A DNA stretch of 64,000 bases from contig NC_088202.1 of NCBI RefSeq assembly GCF_037126465.1, positions 128,354,123 through 128,418,122 on the forward strand, given 5' to 3'. Position 1 is the first letter of the stretch. Each line of letters starts with the position of its first letter. This DNA comes from Ornithodoros turicata. Lineage: Eukaryota > Arthropoda > Arachnida > Ixodida > Argasidae. This document shows, piece after piece, positions 20,523 to 31,369 of this stretch. The translations under genes were made by a program, and so were the position numbers. Below the pieces are notes generated by a model that was not told the DNA's origin, did not search any database, and saw only the letters and a list, made by a program, of their open reading frames with translations.

Positions 20523-21796
20523 GGAAAGAATAAATAAATTCATAACGGGCACTTCGCAAGGAATACACATGGGGGAAGATGCGCGTGCTGGCAACATGGC
20601 ACGAGACCCGATAAACTCCTTGGCATTTGCACACAACTGAGAGATGTATGTCAGTCAACATGGACATCGAGTTTTAAACAATAATAACAATTGTAAGGTG
20701 AGTCAGCCTAATGGCGACACGCTGCACGTGCCGCAGGGTAAGACTGCGGATAATTTCGACGACCTAGGTTTTAAACACAAGGTACATGGTGTATTGTTTC
20801 TGTGCAGTCAATAACAGCCAAACAGAGCATGCAATGCACTATAGAGAGGGGTGAACGCCGAGGTCCTTCGGCTTATACGCGGACAAGGGAATGTGGACTG
20901 AAAATATTGATCGATTTTCTTTCCACCTCTCTCCGTTTATCGACGCACGATCTTTCGGAAGATGGCAATAGAGTGGAGTGGCAGCAAACAAGACAACGCC
21001 GATGGTGGGAGCGAAAGGTTGAGTGCAAGCTTGACTGACTTCATAGTTCTAGCCGACGCAGGGCAAAATCATTTTCCGCGTTAGTATTTTCATTGTATAT
21101 TACACGAAGATATTTTACACAGTCGTTTTGCTGCACTGAGGGTGCACCTCACTATGCCATCACGCCGCGACAAAAATAAAGCGAGCAATGGAAGCCTTCG
21201 ATAATCATACGAGAATATAGTGATATGCGGCATCGTCAGATTAAAATATCACGTTCCTTCTGGATGCATAACACAAATTTTGAGTGCTGTTTCGTCGGCT
21301 CTGAAGTCCATACAGCACCACTGTCGCCACTTTCCTCCTCCTTCCTCGACCCGTTCTCCTCTCCTCCCGTAGGAGATGTACTTCCCACTCCTCTCTTCAA
21401 ACGCGAGAATATTACTCTTTCTGTCCGCGACACCACCTTACGGCACTCGGCCTGCAATCCACGTTTTTCCTTTTAGCAGAGCGTGGTTTAGGTAGACCTC
21501 TGGGTTATGGGTTCCCCACTGCATCAGTCTGCTGAAGGATGCTGTGCCGGATAGCTTCTGAAGGATCTTACGCACAGCATGTAATAATGTATGTTGTAAT
21601 GTTACAAACACGATTATGCAGAAACGGTGCAGTCAAGATCGACAAAGACGTATTCCGTGAATGATGCGAACGTAGAATGTCTAATGTGGATGAAAGTCTG
21701 TCCCTTGGAGGGCCGACATTTTACGAATCCGCATTTGAAGGAGCATGGCAGGGCCCGAAGAAAAATACGTGAGACATATGATCACAACCCCTGAGA
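20523..21796. other. No gene recognised
   Basis: No domain or splice-supported exon. The frames at 20802-21038 and 21225-21476 have low-complexity or overlapping opposite-strand translations. Confidence 0.35.
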
Positions 21797-22020
21797 CATA
21801 TACAGGGTGTTTCACGAAAAATGAACCAAAGTTTAAAAATATAATGGTTCATCACACGCCAATAGACGGACTGCATAGTGTTACCGGTGGTGTGAGGATA
21901 CTGAAAAGTATTTTTTGTTTTGTAATGAATTAACAAAAAATACTTTGCAGTATCCTCACACCACCGGTAACACTATGCAGTCCGTATTAATTAATTAATT
22001 AATTAATTAGTGAAATTAAT
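21797..22020. mobile_element. Foldback-bearing repeat with TACAGGGTGTTTC end
   Basis: The left end TATACAGGGTGTTTCACG resembles the termini at 49068 and 53654. Within it, 21868-21983 is a near-perfect hairpin: GGACTGCATAGTG... pairs with ...CACTATGCAGTCC over about 50 bp per arm, with a loop near 21920-21933. (TTAA)n follows. No matching right terminus was found, so the element is probably truncated. Confidence 0.6.
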
Positions 22021-22650
22021 TCGTCAGTTTTTGTTTGTTTTTTAATTCTAAGGAATACAGCCAAAATGTCAATGGGAAAATTGTAGTGGGCGATAAAACG
22101 ACACGAGACCCGCTGATTGCAACTTTGTATCTTTAACGGACCCCTTTTTTCCTGGCTCCAAAGACTAATCGTCGCAGGACCTGTCGCAGACGCAAAAACT
22201 AGGATGTAGGAGTGCACGCAGCGCGCAATCCTGGTGCGCAAGAGAATTTTCAATCTGGCGGTTCAGGAAAACAATTTTTCTTCGGCTGCCATAGCAGTGT
22301 GCGACGTCATCTCACCCGCCCAATAATGCCGCCTTTCTCTTTTCTTCTTTGTTTTTTTTTTCTTTTTTTTTGTATTTGGCGCTGCGGTCGTCTCGAGTCC
22401 GACACAGAGCAGCCACTCGGTCGCATTGCTTCCGCGCTGCAGCAGACGCCTCTCCGCAGCAATAAAAGTGATCGGATGATCTAGCGCCACTGCACGCAAG
22501 GAGGGGCTGAGAGAGATCGCCGTTGCTGCGTGCATTCTGGTAAGGTAAATTATACGCTTCCCGAAGGAAATACTGACCATTCCTGAATGTAGCATGTTCA
22601 TATCACGCGGGAAAAAGATGTACGTTCTATTCGCGTCTTTCATTACCTGT
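22021..22650. other. No gene recognised
   Basis: It contains T-rich tracts near 22345-22370. The frames overlap on both strands. Confidence 0.35.
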
Positions 22651-22710
22651 AGGTGGCGCACCTAAACTCCAACATGGCGGACGTATCCAGGTTGTCGCTT
22701 AGTTTCGATT

Positions 22711-23142
22711 TTGAGATTTCTGAACTCCAATGTTAATTCTCGTTCCGTTGAAGGCGAACGAGTATTAAACGCTGCTCATATACTTCTGGCAGGCGTAACC
22801 GGGTTGTCCAAAGAGAATGCTATAGTTGTCGCGTATTATTTTCGAAGTTCCGGCGTGTTTGATCAACCACACTTCGTGAAGGTAAATTTCACGTTTACCG
22901 GTTACGAGGCCGAAATAGCAAGCAGCGAGTGCCATGCGCTGCAGGAATGTGAGAGACATGCAAGTACACGACATCTGTGCGGCAGTCCTCTTACAGCTAA
23001 CATCTTCTACGTGTGTAGCGCGTGTACGAATGTAGTTTACAAGTTATACGGTAATGTTGCGACATACGTGTGTCACTGGTGCGCATGTTTTTGCGAAACC
23101 TTCACTAAACGTCGCATTCTTTCTGCGTTCTTTCCCAGGTGA
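22711..23142 (+). CDS. Unrecognised ORF with promoter-like upstream motifs
   Basis: A 143-codon open frame (no internal ATG near its start) with a coding-like central segment: GERVLNAAHILLAGVTG, then VAYYFRSSGVFDQPH. The spacing is reminiscent of the region before SWIM zinc fingers in arthropod YqaJ-type proteins, but the expected CxC...CxH set is not clear. Just upstream, AACATGGCGGACG at 22671 gives an ATG in another frame (MADVSRLSLSFDFE...), and AGGTGGCGC lies at 22651-22659. A frameshift between the two frames would join them. An AAG|GTAAAT donor lies inside at about 22880. I cannot assign a function. Confidence 0.3.
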   Translation: MRFLNSNVNSRSVEGERVLNAAHILLAGVTGLSKENAIVVAYYFRSSGVFDQPHFVKVNFTFTGYEAEIASSECHALQECERHASTRHLCGSPLTANIFYVCSACTNVVYKLYGNVATYVCHWCACFCETFTKRRILSAFFPR

Positions 23143-23229
23143 TTTGACGAGCTGATTCAAATGCAGAGTTACAAAACTGACTTGGTATACGTTTTCACGC
23201 TATCTCTTGCGCTTTCTTACACATAATGG

Positions 23230-23485
23230 TCACGTGGTTGACTTCTTTGAGGCGACAGGCCTAAAGGACTCACTATGACCCCAGCAGCGCCCTCGGACAC
23301 TCCCACCCCCACGATCACGTCCAGCACCGTCATCGCCACTTCGATCATTCCCGTCATCTCTCATCGTCATCACTGATCATTGTCACCACTCATATTAGAC
23401 CCCTAGCTATGGGGTAGCGTTCCACTCCTAGAGTGGAAAACCTCCTCACTTCATCATCACAATATATATGTTGTTGTTGTTGTTG
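23230..23485 (+). mobile_element. 256-bp LINE 3' end, same family as 3829-4415
   Basis: An exact 13-bp duplication, TTACACATAATGG, lies at 23217-23229 and 23486-23498. The insert is almost identical to the last 250 bp of the LINE at 3829-4415, including the last codons of ORF2, the CCCTAGCTATGGGGTAGCG stem region and the (TTG)n tail. The high identity of two independent copies suggests recent activity. Confidence 0.92.
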
Positions 23486-23498
23486 TTACACATAATGG

Positions 23499-24039
23499 CT
23501 ATTCAAGTTTGAAACAAACTGTTCTGTTTTGTCGAGACAAGTTTTTGCTTCGCTTCCTGTCGTGAGTTGCACAGAAGTGTACTTCAGAAGAGAAAAAAAA
23601 AAGGAAAAAGGAAAAAAAGAAAGAGCGTTCATCAGATATGTAGGTAGTACCGCTCCAAGAGCTCTGCATTACACACATAAGCATTGCTGATGTAACAGGT
23701 TTTCTGATTTTGCGTCGCTCAATCCACCTCTTCCGAGGATGCGTCAAAGTAGGCGGTATTCAATGTGTGAAAAGAAGAAAACGCGAAAAGACAAACTGCT
23801 ACCATCGCCTGCTGCATACCATCGGCGCGCAGAGTCGCATTGTGACACAGAACAAAACTAGTTTGGTTTAATTCGCTAGTCGTTGTCTGCAATGTTTACT
23901 TCATCCATGCTTTCAACAGCAAAATACGGGTGCAGCTCAGGGATTCATGCGAAAAGCAGCGACTTCTCCACAAGTGTACCTGGTTTGGCTAGTCCCGAGT
24001 TTCACCGCTGTGCGGCGTCGATTTGGCGAAAAACGCGAA
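23499..24039. other. No gene recognised
   Basis: An A-rich tract lies at about 23590-23620. The frames at 23883-24191 run into the following MITE and are not credible exons. Confidence 0.35.
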
Positions 24040-24344
24040 TAGCCATGTTCAGCAAAAGAAATGTAGTCCGTCAGCTCTCAAGGTATTACTGCGCCGCAGA
24101 CAGAATGGCTCGACGCAGAGAGGTCACGCTCTCTCGCTGCGCAGGAAAATGCAATCCATCCTACTCACTCTGCTTCCGTATTGGCTGTTAAGACTGGCCG
24201 CGTCACACTACGCTGCAGCAGAAAGTGCGCTGCCAAGGTGAAGCCACAGTATTTCTCCTGGCGCGCTATTGCGTCTCCTTATCTCCAATGGTGTACATAG
24301 TTGACGGACTACATTTCTTTTCCTTCTTAAGTTGAACACGACTA
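24040..24344. mobile_element. MITE, GTCGTGTTCAACTTAAG family, copy 1
   Basis: A 305-bp copy related to 61959-62285. The termini are TAGCCATGTTCAGC on the left and GAACACGACTA on the right, followed inward by GAAATGTAGTCCGTCA in opposite orientations. The flanking dinucleotide is TA, suggesting a Tc1/mariner-type target. The shared interior includes TTGGCTGTTAAGACTGGCCG. It is non-coding. Confidence 0.8.
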
Positions 24345-26579
24345 TGCCTTCCTTCCATGCTCTTTTAAAGCTCCGTATGAATATCCGGACGCATCCTCAG
24401 AACTGCATGGCGAGTATCCAACTCTTCTTTATCTTTTTCGTGGCAACCGTACGAGTCTTTTTTTTTTTTTTTTAGGTTTTCACTCGAACGGCTTTATCGC
24501 TGCCCAACCAGGGGCTTTTATGCTGAGTTAGTCCCTATTCTCATTGGTTTCCAGCGGTACCGCTCGTGAACGGTTTGAGCTAAACAGATTCAGTAAAACC
24601 CGCTATTCCAATGTCGCCAACCCACGAGAAAAGGCGCCGGCAAGCACGTGGCATGGAGTCGCTGAGACGTCGTGGGTGAGAGACTCTCATGCGAAGGGCG
24701 GAAACGGTGAGAAACGCTTGCGGTCAACAGCGGGCGGCGTACAGGCGCGTGACAAAAGTTCAGGAAGTGGCGCTTGGCAGCTCTGCTCCGTTATGTAGTT
24801 GTCGTTGGCTCCCTTCCCACGGGCGACACGATAAACACAACGGCGTAACCCAGTCCGTTTGTTCGTTTGAAGATACACACCATTGTTTTTTTTTTCCTCT
24901 GTTCTTTTTTTTTTTTTCGTCTTGCCTCGTGCGTTTATAGGCACACGCGGGGGCGTTCTCGAGAAGGTCGGCTGTCATAAGCATTCACGCAGAGCAACGT
25001 GGCGCTCTGAGTGATTTAACTGCTTATTCAGAGGAGTCACCGGCTAGTCATATTTCTTCTTAGCCAGTGCAAAAAGTGTACGAGCATTTAAGAGCACCGG
25101 GCCATCACGTCCCGCATTGGTTTCACAGACAAGTGGGCAGATTATTTCACTCGAAGACTGGAGAATGGTTATGACATCAGGAACGCAACACAGGCATAAC
25201 ACATACATGTTCATCTGCTCCCCCAAAAAAGCAGAATCGGAACAAACGGAGAGGTGGAAGAAGACAGTGAAATGGAAAAAAGAATTTCGACCCAGTGTTA
25301 CAGAATGAAGAGATGTCGTTGCCGCTCTGTGCTTTTTATTTTTCATTGATTTCTTTTTTTTTTTTTTTCTTTCTTGGCAGAGCTACTATAAACGAATTTT
25401 CTTTCAGTCTCTTTCCAAGATAGGAGGAAGAGGCAATTCATCCAAGCCGGCTTAAACTTCCCTTTGCCGAATGCAGCATTCTACTGCTCTCGAAGTCGAA
25501 GAGGCTTAAACCTTTCCACGTACATTAAACATGGAAAGAAGCCTTACATGAATGATCTGTGCAGATTTATTTATTTATTAATCAGTTGCGCGAACATTCA
25601 TTCATATACAATATAACTTCGTCCCGCTTGCTATCCAAGCACAGCGCACCAGATATGAACGAGCCTATAGTACTGGAAGGATTAGTTAATGTTCAGCCAC
25701 ACATGCTCGAAGGTATGTCCGCGTGAGCGGTACAGCGGAATTGAAGGCTGCACATTTATTGGCAGAGATATTCCACAGCACGCAACCCAACGCAAACATA
25801 TCACAGTAATGTATCTGTGCCTGGTACTGGCGTGAGAGACTTCCGCTAGTGTGGAACACTGCGTGCTTCGTCACGCTGAATCATCGCATCTGCTATGCCT
25901 CTTTATGCGCTTTCAGTTCCAAATGTAAACACTGTTAACAGCAGAGTTTACCTTCAGTGTCTGGTTACCAAGTGGAACAGGCAACGAGATGATGTCTCCG
26001 CGCAATGTCCACCTATCGCGATGTACGTATACATTACCAAAGCGCGCGCTAACACAATATTTTCCACGTTGCAGTGTGGCTATGCAAGTTTTATCTACTG
26101 GGAGGCGTGCACAGCCAACACTATACTTCGATAGAAAAAGCCTGAATACTCGTTGACGTGACGTAACAACTAAGAGTCAGCCAATCAGGATCGTGTTTTC
26201 AACGGCGGTGGCCGGTCACGAACGAGGTTTCAGCAGTCGTTTAGCCATATAGAGACGAACCACCGTCGTCTGCGAGCAGTGATTGAACGTCCCCGCGTAC
26301 TAAATGGTAAAACTTTAAAATAAAGCGCAGAACGGTCCCGTATCTTTCTAAGACTGATTTTCTGGAAAGTGCGTTGCACTCTTGTCTACGGATTCGGGAC
26401 TACGCAGGTTCCAATACACAGCTGCAGTAATCTGCGAGTTCTTAATAGCAGACGAATTCTGACTTTATATGTCATCGTAGCGAAGGAGGGAGAGGGGGCA
26501 ATAAGCAGGCCTTCTCTATCTATAGGTGGCGTTGGCGCAGTCATGCAGTTGCTCTATATTTCACAATTTTCACCGCAAA
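24345..26579. other. No gene recognised
   Basis: 2.2 kb with T runs near 24458, 24890-24918 and 25350. Frames of up to 100 codons overlap on both strands, and none shows a domain. Near 26154-26188, TGACGTGACGTAA is followed by CCAATCAG, which could be promoter elements, but no coding exon could be attached. Confidence 0.35.
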
Positions 26580-26581
26580 TA

Positions 26582-26754
26582 CAGTGAACCCTCGTTATTA
26601 TGACCATGGTCGTTCCCGAAAAATTTGGTCATAATGCGGAATTGTCATATTAACGGGGGGAATTTGCAGAGGTTTCACTGCGTTGTTCCCCGGGAGTACG
26701 GTCGTAAAGCGCGTATGTCGAATTATCGGGGGTCATATTAACGAGGGTTCACTG
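26582..26754. mobile_element. 173-bp Tc1/mariner (pogo-like) MITE
   Basis: The termini CAGTGAACCCTCGTTA and TAACGAGGGTTCACTG are perfect inverted repeats flanked by TA on both sides (26580-26581 and 26755-26756). The interior repeats the GGTCATAATG/GTCATATTAAC theme. This terminal sequence is typical of pogo/Tigger-type elements; there is no coding capacity. Confidence 0.9.
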
Positions 26755-26756
26755 TA

Positions 26757-27684
26757 TACGGAACCAAAATACATATTTTATATCTTGCTTGGCGGAGACA
26801 ACACAGGTATTCAATCACAAGCGCACTTTTTTTTTTAGTTTATCACTGAAGCCCCATAAAACAGCAGAACTTCTAGCAGTCCCCTCCTGATTGGTCAACC
26901 GCACGACTCCTCACCGCACCGGCAAATAGCCGACCCCAGAAGCACAATATGTCGCCTTCTGTATATAAACCGATATTTTTCCCTCTGGGAAGATATCTGA
27001 ACTCGCGCCGATCTGAATAAAAAGCTCCGTATCAAGCATTTACGTCTTGAGACCAACCCGAACTCCAAACGACTCGCCTTTAAAACGTTTCCACACAGGG
27101 CACCGAACGGCAGAAGAGATCCACGTTTAGAATACCTCAAAACCGAAACTTCCTGCTGTGAATAGACACACTTATCTGGCGGGAAGCAATGCAGGCCGAC
27201 GAAGGCACTTTCATAGCGAACGTACGTTTTCTTTTTCGAAATACCATCCCGAGAGAACTCTCCCATATATACGTATGCTACACGAAGGATGCTGGAGCGT
27301 ATTGATTCTCGGCACGTTGCTTCTTCTTCTTCTTCTTCGTTCTTGCGCGATGCAGGCAAAAGATAACGGACATTGAAGCCCGGAGATGCAGGCGTTCCGT
27401 GAGCAATCTGCGAACGTCAGTGACGAACGATGTTCGATCACTGGCATTGCGGAAAAGGGTCTTTGGAATTTTCGAGTCGCGGCCTTCATTGTCCAGTGAA
27501 AGGACGTTTACGCAAATTGAGAGGAAGAAAATATCGGAATGGTCTTCAGAGCGACGGGCTCAAAGGGGTGAAAAGGCCTTTCGTGCTTGGAGGGAGCTGT
27601 GGCGGTGATGGTCCGACAGTTCCCGTAACGTTTTAGGAGACGAGGCTTACGCTGAGCTTGTGAGGTACTGTATGTCCGAACGGC
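26757..27684. other. No gene recognised
   Basis: A (CTT)n run is at about 27320-27340. A 154-codon minus-strand frame at 26895-27359 starts at a non-ATG codon and has a repetitive start and no domain. The frames at 27399-27636 overlap the following foldback poorly. I do not support any as a gene. Confidence 0.35.
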
Positions 27685-28107
27685 GTTGGTATGAGTAGCC
27701 ATGAGTAAAAACTTGCAGCCAAAGAGAGGACGGGACACAACGGTAGAAACACACAACAGTGGGAACTGCAGACTCTCAACTAAAGGATTTATTAACATAT
27801 CTGCAAGGGATTTATTAACATTATGGAGGCCTCCCTAATCTCCTCTCTGGGTGATAAGTGTGTTAGCCAGACTTCTTTGTCCCTCTTGCCAGTCGAGATC
27901 GAGTATCTTGCAGGAGACTAGCTTTGTTGGAGCACGTTACCCTTACCTTTATCACTATCTGTGTCATACTTTCTTGCGCCTTTTTAACTGACGTACTGTT
28001 AATAAATCCTTTAGTTGAGAGTCTGCAGTTCCCGCTGTTGTGTGTTTCTACCGTTGCGTCCCGTCCTCTCTTCGGCTGCAAGTTTTTACTCATGGCTATG
28101 TACCAAC
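27685..28107. mobile_element. 423-bp foldback element
   Basis: Arms of about 110 bp: 27685-27800 pairs with 28000-28107. It includes CATGAGTAAAAACTTGCAGCC against its complement, and AACTGCAGACTCTCAACTAA next to a TTTATTAAC word in both arms. There are few mismatches. The outer ends read GTTGGTA and TACCAAC. The loop region has no frame of note. Confidence 0.85.
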
Positions 28108-28199
28108 TACCCCAAATTTCTACCTTGGCGGCGTTGGTAGTCTGCCGCAGGGGGTGGTGGCGGCTATAGTCGGCCACGCTGAGGCGGGCAACGTCACGA

Positions 28200-28364
28200 C
28201 TATCGCGAGGGGGGAGGGGGGCGTGCGTCCCGGGCCGACTTCACAGGGAACTGTGCTGGGGAAAACCCAGGGAAAACACCCTGCGCACGAATTCGAACCG
28301 GGGTCACCTCCCAAACTTGGCGTGGAATGCCGTCAACGCAACCACTAGGCCGCAGGAGCTGGCT
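28200..28364 (-). mobile_element. SINE (head B), internally shortened, minus orientation
   Basis: The minus-strand head contains GCGGCCTAGTGGTTGCG (A box) and CCGGTTCGAATTC (B box), then a shortened body with TTTTCCCTGGGTTTTCC and GAAGTCGGCCCGGGACGC. It is flanked on the right by (TTA)n at about 28372-28386. Confidence 0.7.
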
Positions 28365-28719
28365 AGGAGCTATTATTATTATTATAATTAACGAGTTTGA
28401 GGAAAAAAACTGAGATGGCAGGATTAAAGACCGTCGTAGTCGAAAGCTATTCCAGGTGTCAGCGATTTCGAAATGTTTCTGCGCTTCAAGATACGAGAAT
28501 TTTTTTGTTTGCTATGCAAATGAGCCGAAACCGAAAAACTACGTCGACGGAGACTTCTCTGGGTCGGAAAGCGGATTATTTGGTCAGCAGATCAGCACCT
28601 ACTCTCCAATCATCTCCATCGGTCCAAATCACGTGGCCCTGTGACGTGGAATGACCGCTGTGCTCCTTGCGTTCCCAGTCACCGCGGTTTCGGTTTCGGC
28701 ACATTTGCGCCTCAGACGC
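28365..28719. other. No gene recognised
   Basis: A (TTA)n microsatellite and short overlapping frames. Confidence 0.35.
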
Positions 28720-28800
28720 TTTCAGACATATGTCGGCACAGTTCCCTTAGAAGTCGGCCCAGGACGCACATTCCCCCAGGGCGTCAGTCGTGACGTTGCC
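28720..28800 (+). repeat. SINE body fragment, plus orientation
   Basis: ATGTCGGCACAGTTCCC, AGAAGTCGGCCCAGGACGC. This matches the central SINE body in the orientation opposite to the copy at 28200. Confidence 0.65.
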
Positions 28801-28884
28801 CACATACGTGAGGCCGACAACGGCAAGCCCTATCGCCATCACCACCACCGCATATCAAAATGCGGGGATGGATAGTTTAACGCA

Positions 28885-29156
28885 CGTGCGCGCTTCAGGA
28901 TTTGTTAGATGAAGGAATGGCTTTCAACGAGGACAGTCTCTGATTCTGCTATACCTCGCTTTTGCCCGAAATCCCCTAATTAAAGCGTTCATTAATGAAT
29001 TTTACGTATAATCAGTCATCTTGTAGTTGCATACTTTCTTCGAGAGGATGTCCACCTGGCAGCACAACTCAACTGCAAAAACGACGACTGTCTTGCTCTC
29101 ATAGATTTTTCATAAAAAATCGGTGGCACCTAAAAAAAAAAAAGACACCCTGTATT
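28885..29156. mobile_element. Dispersed repeat ending in CACCCTGTA, copy 1
   Basis: It shares order and wording with 35130-35402: TTCAGGATTT, then ATTCTGCT..CCTCGC, TAATTAA, TTAATGAATT, GTAGTTGCAT and a right end GACACCCTGTA after a poly-A run. The end is the complement of the TACAGGGTGTTTC terminus seen elsewhere. The left terminus was not found. Confidence 0.6.
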
Positions 29157-29758
29157 GTCTCAAATTCGAATGGAGCGCTTCATAAGTATACCGATCATTC
29201 GAAATACCGACGCGCAACTGTTACGCACAAAGAAAAGGAGCCATCCTGTGGCGTTGCATTCGTACAATTAATTAGCCGAGCCAAACGAGAACTCTGCAGA
29301 GCGGAAGGAAATGGACAGCCGACGGGCGACCAACGAGTTGCAACCAACGGTTTGTCGGTTCTTCTTCTATCCGAGATGAGTTACAACCCAACGGAGCGCA
29401 AAAGTGAAGAAAAGAGACCCAGCACGAAAAGGGCTCTAATCGAAGCAGGGTGTATAGGCGGGCTGTGGCTTGAGTATCTGAGGTACAGCAGCTGAGGGTA
29501 CGTAAGCTATTCTCGTGGGAGCTAAGAGTCTGGCAGATTGTTAGGTCGGATACGAAGCAGAAGAAGAGGAATGAAAAAAAAAATCTGCCATTGCTGTACG
29601 TAGAAGAGGTGACAGCCAAGGCTTAGCATTACTCGGTGCTCCTTTTAGTATATAGTGTCATTATTCACTCATGACCCTCATCTGATTCTACCTACCGCTG
29701 TGTCCTGTGTGGCGTAGTGAGCGACACTCAATTTTGGAAAATTGCAAATACCAAGACA
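29157..29758. other. No gene recognised
   Basis: The frames at 28995-29495 (+) and 29272-29619 (-) overlap one another and have no domain. Confidence 0.35.
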
Positions 29759-29766
29759 TGTATCAG

Positions 29767-30384
29767 CAGAGATGTGCTGTAAGGCTACCGCTTCAAGCTG
29801 TAGTTTAACTGCTAGTGTACCTACACCACAGCCGCACGAGATAGAACTACTTTGCAACTACTAGGATGTAGTTGTTTAACTACATTTGTAGCTACTCTGA
29901 TATTTTGTGCGCGTCGTTATATCTATGATCGCTTAGGCATAGAAATATCGCGCGGGTGCATGGGGAGCGAGAAGACAGTGAGCTCCCACACCCGGGACAA
30001 TCATAGCACAGCACGCGCTCCTCCGTGCCAGCAAAGCATGCGTCTCTGTGCACCTGCGTTGAACATTGCAGTGCGTTATGCAATTCTCTCCCTGAATGAC
30101 AATGCTGAATGAGCTTTCCTGCTTGCGTCAGATGCACATTGTTGATACTTTGCGCATGCCTGTGATGCGCAAGATGAAAAAATTCTCAGAGTTGTCGTAA
30201 TAAGCACAAAGAAGGCTGTGAAGCACACGGGAGTAGTTGTAGCCCGCAGTAACCTAACTACTGTAGTTAACTACAAAAAGTTTAACTAGTAGTTGTAACT
30301 ACCATTTTTGCAAGTAGTTTCTAACTACTTTTTAACTACCATGCAGTAGTTTAACTACAAGTAGTTAACTACTACACATCCCTG
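29767..30384. mobile_element. hAT-type MITE, AGTTAACTAC family, copy 2
   Basis: 618 bp with an exact 8-bp duplication, TGTATCAG, at 29759-29766 and 30385-30392. The termini pair CAGAGATGTGCTGT with the complement CAGGGATGTGTAGT. The right subterminal region carries at least eight TAGTT/AACTAC words; the left has fewer. It is related in composition to 5206-5677, but the terminal bases differ. Confidence 0.9.
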
Positions 30385-30392
30385 TGTATCAG

Positions 30393-31061
30393 ATTGGATG
30401 TTGAAAGCTTCCCCATCGAATGCTGGACGAGATAATTTTATGACGCTTCAAGTGTGATGTTGGGCGAATCAGTTCAAAAAGTACTCATTATTAGGATAAT
30501 TTTGTACGCTTCTGAAAACATGATAAATTTTTTTATGAAAGAATGGGTCTCGGAAATAACATGCTTTTCTTTCACATCTCTGTGGGAATGCAAGCACCTT
30601 ACCACTAAAGCGGATGTCTTATTTACCTTTTTCGTTAAAAACGGGTGATTTCTTAACCCACTGCTTGCTCGGAAGACACAAAGTAGGCCGTTTCGACCGC
30701 GGACCTAGGAAGTACTGAGGTTACCCCAATTTTTGTTTGTTTGTTTGTTTTTCGTTACGACGTGTTCTGCAACGAATAAAATGAGCCCCTGCGAAAGAAC
30801 GACGAGCGCAGGTAACAGAGCGATGCCTCTGTTCCGCACCCGTTGAAAAATCCTCCACTCGCGAAAAGAGCGTATCTGAGAACGAGAGAGCGTCGTGACG
30901 TAACGTGGCCCCCGGCACGTGACTCGTGACGTACAGCGGCACAGCTCAATGGTAGAGGCGGCGCGTGAGCTGAGAAGAAGCAGAAGAAGAAAAAGCGCTG
31001 GGACTTTTCACGCGAGGATCATGTCGGCAGTCTGCTTGACAAATGAGCCATGGTTTCTAGC
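30393..31061. other. No gene recognised
   Basis: A (TTTG)n run lies at about 30733-30752. At 30895-30935 there are several TGACGT/CACGTGAC words, possibly regulatory, but no exon follows. Confidence 0.35.
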
Positions 31062-31369
31062 CATGTTAAATGTCACCCAATAGACGATTTTAGAAATTGC
31101 ATGGATGGCCCACCAGAGAGCGCCGTGTTGCGAAAGCCCCGCTGCACCTTGGGATTTAGTTTTCATGAGTCAGAGAGGAGAAGAAGAGCGCAAACGGTTT
31201 CGGTTTTCTTTCTCCTTCACCTCCCGCACCTTCAAGCAACAGGCAGACGAGCACGAATGCAAACCATTTCCCACAACGCATTGCGCGATGCGCGTGACTT
31301 GCGCGACGGAGGGCCCCCGTGCGGAGCACAAGGGCAATATCTGAAATCGCCTATTGCTCCTTTAAACAT
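31062..31369. mobile_element. Probable MITE with CAATAG-CGATTT inverted ends
   Basis: The left end reads CATGTTAAATGTCACCCAATAGACGATTT (positions 31062-31090) and the right end is its approximate inverse (31330-31369), sharing CAATAG.CGATTT.AGA.ATTGC with gaps. The interior is GC-rich with frames on both strands that I consider spurious. No clear target duplication was identified. Confidence 0.45.

Noticed and set aside
26154..26188. CRE-like and CCAAT-box words suggesting a promoter
   Set aside because: No exon or start site could be attached; short motifs alone are weak evidence.
26895..27359. 154-codon minus-strand frame
   Set aside because: Non-ATG start, glutamate run from a (CTT)n tract, no domain and no splice partner.
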